Positions 6,082-11,309 of a DNA stretch of 11,309 nt are shown piece by piece. Positions within the stretch are counted from its first letter, which is position 1. Each line of letters starts with the position of its first letter. Both the position numbers and the translations under genes were made by a program. Source of the DNA: JBCBZH01 sp039815415 (GTDB lineage: Bacteria > Bacteroidota > Rhodothermia > Rhodothermales > Rubricoccaceae); the NCBI GenBank assembly GCA_039815415.1, contig JBCBZH010000133.1:1-11309 (forward strand), written 5' to 3'. Below the pieces are notes generated by a model. The model did no database searches. It worked only from the letters and a program-made list of their open reading frames with translations, and was not told where the DNA came from.

Positions 6082-6879
6082 ATGACGTGTCGGATCTGCC
6101 TCGCGCTGGTGACTTCTTTAGCGTTCGCCAGCGCGGCGACGGCCCAACCCGATGCGTTTGGGACCGACGCCTACCCCGGCCTGCCACCCAACGTGCGCGT
6201 GACACCCATCGCTTCGATTGCCATCCCCCTTGGTGGCGAGTTGGCGCCGCGACGCCTAAGCACCCGCCAGGTCGCCGAGATGGGCGCCGTGGTGCTGACG
6301 GGTGTAGGCCACCTCGTCGCCAGCTCGCAGGATGCCTCTGGCGCATACATCCCAGCGGTGATGGCTGGATGGGGCAGCTACGTCGGGGTCCGCGCCCTGA
6401 CCGAGCCCGGCTACCTCACCGATGCCGGGTTCACAGGCGAGAACGCTGGGCGGGCCTGGCGCGACGCCACGCTCGTCTCGTTGGGCGCCTTCGGTGGGAT
6501 GGCTGTGGTCGGCACTGCCCACGGCACGCTGGATACCGACGGGCTGCTGGTCCCGCTCCTCGTCCTGTACCCGGCATGGAGTCTCACCCAGCAGTTCCTC
6601 GTCCAGCGAATGCTCACCCGCAACCTCGCCGATGCCGGTCTGCCTCCAGCTGTCATCACACCGATCTCGGCGGTCACATTCGGGTCGGTCCATGTGCCCA
6701 ACTGGGACCTGACCGCCACCACCACGTTCATGGGCGCCGCCTTCACGCACCTCTACCAGCGCGACGGGAATCTGTGGCCGCTGGGCGTCTACCACGGTGC
6801 ACTGGGCGCCTTCGCCTACGTCTGGGTGCTGGACCGCGGCTCGTGGGACGAGGTGCTCAACGGTCCTGAGAACCCGTAG
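6082..6879 (+). CDS. CPBP-like (Abi/Rce1) intramembrane protease homologue, catalytic pair altered
   Basis: This 265-residue membrane protein starts with a signal-like segment (MTCRICLALVTSLAFASAATA, possible cut before QPD). Several hydrophobic helices follow, e.g. about 66-81, 130-146, 155-172, 188-205 and 211-225. The CPBP (CAAX protease and bacteriocin-processing) fold is suggested by WSLTQQFLVQRML (166-178), VTFGSVH (198-204, motif FxxxH) and GVYHGALG (235-242). In typical members the first motif is EExxxR, whose first glutamate activates water. Here both acids are glutamine (Q170, Q171), and the asparagine usually four residues after the last histidine is glycine. It is therefore either a non-proteolytic member or a QQ variant. 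The ATG at 6082 lacks a Shine-Dalgarno. It follows the CBM9-like gene in the same direction; the two may be cotranscribed if the hairpin is leaky. Confidence 0.75.
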   Translation: MTCRICLALVTSLAFASAATAQPDAFGTDAYPGLPPNVRVTPIASIAIPLGGELAPRRLSTRQVAEMGAVVLTGVGHLVASSQDASGAYIPAVMAGWGSYVGVRALTEPGYLTDAGFTGENAGRAWRDATLVSLGAFGGMAVVGTAHGTLDTDGLLVPLLVLYPAWSLTQQFLVQRMLTRNLADAGLPPAVITPISAVTFGSVHVPNWDLTATTTFMGAAFTHLYQRDGNLWPLGVYHGALGAFAYVWVLDRGSWDEVLNGPENP

Positions 6880-7130
6880 TCGGGGAGCGGTATCTGACGG
6901 GCTCGTTCGTGAACGATGCGCGCGAAGCCGACGAAGCCATCTGCCAGAAACGCCGGCTGACGAGCGGCCTCCGCGTCGGCGTCCAGCAAGCGCTCCACGC
7001 CAGCCCGAAAGGCCGGACTCCCCTCACAGGCCGCGTCCAGAAACGCGGACCGCTCCTCCAGCGGAAGCCGGACGGCAGCATCGAACACCTCACGGAGTGC
7101 GGCCCAGGCATGGCGCGAGTCTGGGGTCAT
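6816..7130 (-). pseudogene. Orphan N-terminal fragment of a TPR-type Ser/Thr kinase
   Basis: From ATG 7130 an open frame of 104 residues can be read. Residues 9-62 (WAALREVFDAAVRLPLEERS, AFLDAACEG, AGVERLLDADAEA) align closely by eye with the first 60 residues of the full kinase encoded just upstream (WTHLKDLFGQALALAPEERA, AFLDEAC, AAVEELLEADEA). After about residue 80 the frame runs into the antisense of the CPBP-like gene, and no glycine loop, HRD or DFG follows, so the kinase domain is absent. It is probably the remnant of a tandem kinase copy truncated when the CPBP region arrived, or by deletion. A small stand-alone regulatory protein is possible, since the frame is still open. It lies 129 bases beyond the kinase stop, in the same direction. 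Confidence 0.6.
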
Positions 7131-7147
7131 GCCGGGTCATACGGGAT

Positions 7148-7160
7148 CTGCCAGCTCGAG
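7148..7160. repeat. Dispersed 12-mer copy upstream of kinase stub
   Basis: CTGCCAGCTCGAG carries the 12-mer core GCCAGCTCGA, 17 bases upstream of the stub ATG. With the opposite-facing copy at 7241-7252 it brackets most of the 129-base gap between stub and full kinase. The gap also holds a small palindrome, GGTCAATGACC (7162-7172), and a CGCCTG/CAGGCG pair (7183-7205), and nothing else recognisable. Confidence 0.6.
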
Positions 7161-7240
7161 GGGTCAATGACCATTCTGGAGGCGCCTGGAGAGCGGGAGC
7201 AGGCGACGTGCCCTGTCCACACTCATCCATTGTGATCTCC

Positions 7241-7252
7241 ACGAGCTGGCGA
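7241..7252. repeat. Dispersed 12-mer copy just after kinase stop
   Basis: ACGAGCTGGCGA is a reverse copy of the 12-mer with one mismatch. It lies seven bases past the kinase TGA (7262-7260 on the minus strand). Its partner at 7148 is about 80 bases away, so a hairpin would have a long loop and terminator function is uncertain. Confidence 0.6.
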
Positions 7253-7259
7253 AACGCGA

Positions 7260-9434
7260 TCATCGCCGCCCCAACGAGTCGCGAAGCGCGACCAGCTCCT
7301 CCAGGTTGCCCCGCGCGTAATCCAGGAATGGATGATCGATGCCGAGCGAGGCCTCCCCGATCTCGATGGCCCTCCGCTCGTCGGCAATGGCGCGGTCTAG
7401 GTCTCCGCGATGCTGATAAATGCCCGCTCTCGAGTTCAGCGCGAACGCCAGATTCGGGTGCTCCTCACCCCGGTACTGCCGGGTGAGCGCGATGGACTCG
7501 TCCAGGAGAGGTCCGGCCTCCTCATATCGGCCCAGGTCCATCAGGATCAGGCCCTGGTTCGACAGATTGACGGCAAGGGCCGTTTGCGATTCCTCATCAT
7601 CCAACAGGCGCCGAGCCACAATGATCTCGTCGATGATCGACACGGCCCGTAGCAACTTGGTCGAGTCGGACTCCATCGTGCCGAGATCCGAGTAGATAAG
7701 CCCGATGGTGTTCAGGATCGGAAGGCGCTTGCTGTCCCCTGGCGACGCGTGGAGAGAATCGAGCTGAAGGGCACGCTGCGCGAAGTTCTGTGCGTCGTCG
7801 TAGTTCTCGGTACGGTAGCGCAGGTTCGCCAGCTCGAGGAGCGCATCGCGGTGACCAAGGGGGTCGAGCCTTGTGGAATCGAACAGCATCTCCGCCTCGC
7901 GGAGCAAGGGCGAGGACTCGTCGTACAGCCCAAGCGCGCGGTAGACGCGGCCGATGGTGGCGAGCATCTGCGCAAGCACCACGGGTTCGTCGGCGAGGTT
8001 CTCTCGGGCCTCTTCGGCGCCCACGTCCAGAATCTCGCGCGTGGTGATGGAGCCCGGGTCCACGCCGCCAGGATTCGAGCTTTCGAACAGGTTCTCGAGG
8101 AACACGGCGGTTCGCTCAGCGCGCGTGGCTGAGCGTTCAGCCCTGTCGCGCTCCTGCGCGAGGCGAACGGTGTAAAAGGAGACTCCGGCCGCAATCGTGA
8201 GCACCGAGAGGACCGTCATCAGTACGCCTGTCCGATGGCGCTGGATGAAGCGTCGTGTCCGGTACCCGGCGGTTGGAGCCTGCGCCATCACGGGCAGCCC
8301 CTCGCGGTAGCGGCGGAGGTCCTCGCGCAGCGCCTCTACACTCGCGTAGCGCTCCTCGGGTGCTTTGCGGAGTGCCTTCAGGCAGATCACGTCCAGATCG
8401 CCCTTGAGCTGGCGGGCGGAGACCATCCCTCCGTTGTCGTCCGGGCGAAGCGTCGTACTGGGCCGGGCAGGATCGGCCTCGAGAATCTGGCGCTCCAGAT
8501 CGCTCGCAGCCGTAGCCTCAAACGGACGATGGCCGGTGAGCATCTCGTAGAGCACCACGCCCAGCGCGTAGACGTCCGTGGCCGTCGTCACCGGCTCGCC
8601 CCGGATCTGCTCCGGTGCGGCGTAGGCTCGCGTCATCATCCGCACACCCGTGGCCGTCAGCACGCTGGCGTCGTCGTCCTCGCCCAGCAGCTTGGCAATC
8701 CCGAAGTCGAGCAGCGCCACTGACGAGATATCCTGGCTCGAGGTGTCCCCACCGGTGGTCGCCTCTCCGGCCACCACAAGAATGTTGGACGGCTTCAGGT
8801 CCCGGTGGACGATGAGCCGTGCGTGGGCGTGCTGCACGGCCGCACAGACCTGATCGAACAACGCCAGACGCCCCTCGAGAGAGAGACTCGGGGCCGCCTC
8901 TGTAATGGGGACGCCATCGACGAACTCCATCGCGAACCACGGGCGGCCGGTCTCGGTCACGCCGCCACCCAGAAGCCGTGCAATGCCCGGGTGCGCCAGC
9001 CGCGCCAGGATGGAGCGCTCGGCCTCGAAGCGTCGTAGCACCGCCCGGGTGTCCATCCCGGGCTTGACCAGCTTGAGCGCCACCGTCTGCTCGAACGCCC
9101 CATCGGCACGCTCGGCGCGGTAGACCTCACCCATGCCGCCCTCGCCCACCCGCTCGATTAGTCGATAGGGCCCGACCTCACGCCCGACGGCGTCTTCGCG
9201 ACCGGCCGCCTTGCCCAGGAGGGGCATGAAGTCGCTGGACGGCGCATCGCCCAGAAACCCAGTCTCCGCCTCGTCGGCCTCGAGAAGCTCCTCGACCGCC
9301 GCGCGCAGGTCAGCGTCGGGCTCGCCCTCAGGAGTGCGGCACGCCTCGTCCAGAAACGCCGCGCGCTCCTCTGGCGCCAGCGCGAGCGCCTGGCCGAACA
9401 GGTCTTTCAGATGGGTCCAGTTGGGGGCGGCCAT
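7260..9434 (-). CDS. Receptor-like Ser/Thr protein kinase with TPR sensor region
   Basis: This 724-residue transmembrane Hanks-type kinase begins with a helical acidic region (1-80) seen in this class. The kinase domain (about 90-380) is complete: glycine loop GEGGMG (98-102), VALK with K121, HRDLKPSN (catalytic D212), DFG (243-245) and AAPE (272-275). A single membrane helix (about 403-422) follows, then a region of tetratricopeptide repeats (about 490-715; e.g. ALLELANLRYRTENYDDAQN and NLSNQGLILMDLGRYEEA), likely outside the cytoplasm and binding proteins or peptides. Between N217 and the DFG there are roughly 13 extra Ser/Thr/Gly-rich residues. I chose ATG 9434 because the preceding 49 in-frame residues are Arg/Pro-rich and overlap the sigma gene's end. 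It follows the ECF sigma gene by 34 bases and is surely cotranscribed. Substrate unknown; the sigma factor is an obvious candidate. Confidence 0.96.
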   Translation of the reverse strand: MAAPNWTHLKDLFGQALALAPEERAAFLDEACRTPEGEPDADLRAAVEELLEADEAETGFLGDAPSSDFMPLLGKAAGREDAVGREVGPYRLIERVGEGGMGEVYRAERADGAFEQTVALKLVKPGMDTRAVLRRFEAERSILARLAHPGIARLLGGGVTETGRPWFAMEFVDGVPITEAAPSLSLEGRLALFDQVCAAVQHAHARLIVHRDLKPSNILVVAGEATTGGDTSSQDISSVALLDFGIAKLLGEDDDASVLTATGVRMMTRAYAAPEQIRGEPVTTATDVYALGVVLYEMLTGHRPFEATAASDLERQILEADPARPSTTLRPDDNGGMVSARQLKGDLDVICLKALRKAPEERYASVEALREDLRRYREGLPVMAQAPTAGYRTRRFIQRHRTGVLMTVLSVLTIAAGVSFYTVRLAQERDRAERSATRAERTAVFLENLFESSNPGGVDPGSITTREILDVGAEEARENLADEPVVLAQMLATIGRVYRALGLYDESSPLLREAEMLFDSTRLDPLGHRDALLELANLRYRTENYDDAQNFAQRALQLDSLHASPGDSKRLPILNTIGLIYSDLGTMESDSTKLLRAVSIIDEIIVARRLLDDEESQTALAVNLSNQGLILMDLGRYEEAGPLLDESIALTRQYRGEEHPNLAFALNSRAGIYQHRGDLDRAIADERRAIEIGEASLGIDHPFLDYARGNLEELVALRDSLGRR

Positions 9435-9468
9435 GATGGGAGGCGAGCGGGCGGGAACGAGCGGACGA

Positions 9469-10053
9469 TCAGGAGCCCTGCAGCTCGGTGTAGAGCCACG
9501 CCCGCGCCATGCGCCAGTCACGCTTGACCGTTGCTGTAGAGATGCCCAGCGCCTCGGCCGTCTCCTCCACCGACAGCCCAACGAAGTAGCGGCACTCGAC
9601 CACTTGCACCTGCCGCTCGTCGAGCTTGGCGAGGCGTTCGAGCGCAGTGTTCAGATCCAGCAGGCCCGCTGCCCGCTCTGGCGTGATCGCCGACGGGTCG
9701 GCGGGCAAGACCGCGAGTGTGTCCAGCGATCCATCCCGCTGGTTGCCACCGCGCTTCTGGCGGCTCTGCGCCTGCGCGTAATCCATCACCACCTGCCGCA
9801 TGGCCCGCGCCGCCGAGGCAAAGAAGTGCGCGCGGTCGTCGAATCCGCCGCGCCCCGGACCAAGCAGCTTGACATAGGCCTCGTGGACGAGGGCCGTCGT
9901 GTTGAGCGTCGCGTGGTTGTTGCGCGCCTGCTGGGCCCGCGCAATCCGGCGCAGTTCGTCGTAGATGGCGCCAAGGAGGCGCTCGCGGGCGGACTCGTCG
10001 CCATCCTGGATGGCATCGAGAGCTTCCGTAACGTCGTGGTGGGCCGACGACAT
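9469..10053 (-). CDS. ECF sigma factor of the Sigma70_ECF (kinase-associated) type
   Basis: This 194-residue factor belongs to the Sigma70_ECF-type group common in Acidobacteria, Planctomycetes and Rhodothermota, which is often encoded just before a TPR-kinase. Region 2 marks are LNTTALVHEAYVKLLG (50-65) and FFASAARAMRQVVMDYAQ (77-94). Region 4 covers about 134-192: ERLAKLDERQVQVVECRYF, then the helix-turn-helix VEETAEALGISTATVKRDWR. No anti-sigma gene is adjacent. The downstream kinase probably controls it by phosphorylation, as shown for some other kinase-linked sigma factors; here that is inferred from gene order only. A possible promoter with TTGCGA (10112-10107) and TAGGCT (10089-10084), 17 bases apart, lies 30 bases upstream. 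No Shine-Dalgarno is visible before the ATG. Confidence 0.95.
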   Translation of the reverse strand: MSSAHHDVTEALDAIQDGDESARERLLGAIYDELRRIARAQQARNNHATLNTTALVHEAYVKLLGPGRGGFDDRAHFFASAARAMRQVVMDYAQAQSRQKRGGNQRDGSLDTLAVLPADPSAITPERAAGLLDLNTALERLAKLDERQVQVVECRYFVGLSVEETAEALGISTATVKRDWRMARAWLYTELQGS

Positions 10054-10083
10054 GGCAGACCGTGGTGGGTGGGGTCGGGGGCT

Positions 10084-10112
10084 AGCCTAGACGATAACGC
10101 TCACAATCGCAA
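10084..10112 (-). promoter_or_regulatory. Possible sigma-70-like promoter for the sigma-kinase operon
   Basis: On the minus strand TTGCGA (10112-10107) and TAGGCT (10089-10084) are separated by 17 bases, and the second box lies 30 bases before the sigma ATG. The -10 match is weak (three of six), and the host group often uses a different -7 box, so this is a guess from spacing. Confidence 0.25.
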
Positions 10113-10219
10113 CTGGGAGCGGATCTATCGCGCAGGCGCCCCCTGAGAGTTGGCGCACCTGCGTGAGGACGAGCGATGGATAAACGGGGCGTGGGGGAAG
10201 AGCCTCTTTAGAACGCTGC

Positions 10220-10255
10220 CCGCCAGCTCGAGAGAGGTGGCCGTCGAGCTGGCGA
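10220..10255. repeat. Inverted pair of the 12-mer forming a hairpin
   Basis: CGCCAGCTCGA (10221-10231) and TCGAGCTGGCG (10244-10254) are a perfect 11-bp inverted repeat with a 12-base loop. It lies in the 272-base divergent space between the sigma operon and the beta-helix gene, so it cannot be a terminator for either gene. The right copy (TCGAGCTGGCGA, 10244-10255) is an exact 12-mer match and can instead pair with 10284-10297. Confidence 0.7.
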
Positions 10256-10283
10256 TCGGTCGGTTCCGGTCGTGAACCCCTTT

Positions 10284-10297
10284 TCGCCAGCTCGACG
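10284..10297 (+). repeat. Third 12-mer copy upstream of beta-helix gene
   Basis: TCGCCAGCTCGACG begins with an exact 12-mer match and is the perfect 14-base reverse complement of 10242-10255. It also sits in the loop of another possible stem, CCCCTT (10277-10282) with AAGGGG (10302-10307). It is 28 bases upstream of the beta-helix ATG. Confidence 0.7.
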
Positions 10298-10303
10298 CAC
10301 GAA

Positions 10304-10325
10304 GGGGCAGACTCTCTTCTGCCCC
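10304..10325 (+). promoter_or_regulatory. Hairpin directly abutting the beta-helix start codon
   Basis: GGGGCAGA (10304-10311), loop CTCTCT and TCTGCCCC (10318-10325) form a perfect 8-bp GC-rich stem, and the ATG begins at the next base (10326). If transcribed it would hold the ribosome landing zone in a helix. Its GGGG can alternatively pair with CCCC at 10277-10280. A role in translation control is inferred only from position. Confidence 0.5.
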
Positions 10326-11309
10326 ATGCGTCTCCTCTGCCTCGCGCTGGCGATCCTCGCCGCCCCGGCCTCGGCCCAGCTCTCCGGCACCTACACCATC
10401 GGCGGAACCTCGCCGGACTATGCCACCCTACAGGCCGCCGCGGATGACGTGATGGGCGTCGGTGTCAGTGGCGATGCCATCTTTCAGATCCGACCGGGCA
10501 CCTACGACGCCGGGATCGTTCTCATCGGCGAGATCGCTGGCGTCTCCGAAACCTCGCGCGTCCGCTTCGAGGCTGAGGACCCCAACAACCGGCCGACGTT
10601 GCGCCGACCGGGCGCCACCCTCTCCGGCAACTACGTCGTCTACATCGGGGAGCGGGTGAAGTGGGTGACCTTCAAGAATCTGGATTTTGTTGCGGCAGCG
10701 CCCTCGCCTGTGGGCCGCATGTTCGCCTTCGACACGGATGTATCCGTGCCCCCCGCCTACATCACCATCCGAGGGTGTACTCTGGCCGGTCACCCATCTG
10801 CCGGCTCCGACGAGGGAGCGCTCATCTGGGAATCGGCTAGTCCCGTCCCGCATCTCGTTCTCGATCAGAACACGTTCATCCAGGGATGGGCGGCGGTCCA
10901 TACCACGATCCAGGGAGGCAGCTTCAGTGGGGCTCCCAGCGTCGGTGGCACGTACACCAACAACACGTTCATCGGCCAGTCGATGTTTGGCCTACAAACC
11001 GCTGGAAACCACCTGATTGCCGACAACACATTTGAGGACGCCGCGACCACGTCCGCGAGCTACACGGCCATCGAAATGGGGACGAGCAGTGTCGAGATCT
11101 TCCGCAACACCATCACGCTCCAGAGAGGAAAAAAGGGGATCCGGATGGGAGACACGGCTGGCTACTCGCCCAACCTCACCAACAACCTGATTTCCATCAC
11201 GACCCCTGATGCCGAACACGGGATTCTGATCGCCGGAGACATCGGCATCGTGAAGCACAACACGGTGCGGATGGAGGACGGGCCTGCGATCACCTCGACG
11301 TGGGATGCC
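10326..11309 (+). CDS. Secreted right-handed parallel beta-helix protein, cut at window end
   Basis: 328 codons are visible from ATG 10326 and the frame is still open at the window edge. A Sec signal peptide (MRLLCLALAILAAPASA, cut before QLSG) begins the protein. The mature start, SGTYTIGGTSPDYATLQAAA, followed by IFQIRPGTYD, is typical of pectate-lyase-fold exoproteins of Bacteroidota. Then come beta-helix coils about 20-25 residues long, marked by repeated asparagine turns: ITIRGCTL, LDQNTFIQG, TNNTFIG, ADNTFED, FRNTIT, TNNLIS and KHNTVRM. Such proteins bind or cleave polysaccharides or act as adhesins. No catalytic residues can be assigned, and the C-terminus, where a sorting domain might lie, is not visible. 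The gene is divergent from the sigma-kinase operon and preceded by a strongly structured leader. Confidence 0.88.
   Translation, partial: MRLLCLALAILAAPASAQLSGTYTIGGTSPDYATLQAAADDVMGVGVSGDAIFQIRPGTYDAGIVLIGEIAGVSETSRVRFEAEDPNNRPTLRRPGATLSGNYVVYIGERVKWVTFKNLDFVAAAPSPVGRMFAFDTDVSVPPAYITIRGCTLAGHPSAGSDEGALIWESASPVPHLVLDQNTFIQGWAAVHTTIQGGSFSGAPSVGGTYTNNTFIGQSMFGLQTAGNHLIADNTFEDAATTSASYTAIEMGTSSVEIFRNTITLQRGKKGIRMGDTAGYSPNLTNNLISITTPDAEHGILIAGDIGIVKHNTVRMEDGPAITSTWDA

Noticed and set aside
5994..6869. Plus-strand open frame of 291 codons overlapping the CPBP-like gene
   Set aside because: It is a shifted frame of the same DNA with Arg/Pro/His-rich translation and no domain. The frame from 6082 has a signal segment, helices and CPBP motifs.
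6816..9434. Stub and kinase as one frameshifted gene
   Set aside because: The kinase is complete from its N-terminal region to its TPRs, and the stub repeats the N-terminal region instead of continuing the C-terminus.
9211..10146. Plus-strand open frame of 311 codons
   Set aside because: It is antisense to the kinase start and the ECF sigma gene, both clear, and has no recognisable domain.
1274..10297. CRISPR array from the recurring 12-mer
   Set aside because: Copies are short, irregularly spaced over 9 kb, in both orientations, and there are no cas genes.

Overview
The window is GC-rich and densely coded. It most likely comes from a member of the Rhodothermota/Bacteroidota group, perhaps a Rubrivirga-like marine Rhodothermales. 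The evidence is indirect: an ExbD with the IPTAS-x-ADIAFLLL N-terminus common in Bacteroidota, an ECF sigma factor of the Sigma70_ECF type paired with a TPR-bearing Ser/Thr kinase, a beta-helix exoprotein whose mature N-terminus resembles Bacteroidota secreted proteins, several lipoproteins, and almost no Shine-Dalgarno sequences before start codons. No tRNA, rRNA, CRISPR array, transposase or phage gene was seen.

Layout. 1-1274 (minus): nearly complete purB (adenylosuccinate lyase). 1398-1931 (plus): DinB-superfamily protein. 2008-2904 (minus): toast-rack type lipoprotein, convergent with dinB across a strong hairpin. 3086-4029 (minus): a coupled pair, a SAP/DUF6434 protein followed by a small four-helix membrane protein. 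4131-4742 (minus): RpoE-like ECF sigma factor. 4854-5264 (plus): ExbD/TolR-like protein without its ExbB partner. 5374-6018 (plus): lipoprotein resembling CBM9-like/DOMON sugar-binding domains. 6082-6879 (plus): CPBP-like intramembrane protease with altered catalytic residues. 6816-7130 (minus): a stub carrying only the N-terminal region of a Ser/Thr kinase. 7260-10053 (minus): an ECF sigma factor and a full receptor-like Ser/Thr kinase with TPRs, forming one operon. 10326 to the right edge (plus): secreted right-handed beta-helix protein, cut by the window.

Most of these are single housekeeping, envelope or regulatory genes rather than one pathway. The clearest functional unit is the sigma-kinase operon, which probably links an envelope or cytoplasmic cue to transcription.

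The most unusual signal is not a gene. A 12-base word, TCGCCAGCTCGA, recurs about a dozen times (exact or with one or two mismatches) in roughly 1.2 kb of intergenic DNA. It is often arranged as an inverted pair that can form a hairpin, twice at gene ends, and once as three copies upstream of the beta-helix gene, where mutually exclusive hairpins can be drawn up to the start codon. This looks like a dispersed repeat family, with terminator stems or DNA-uptake-type words as the leading explanations.
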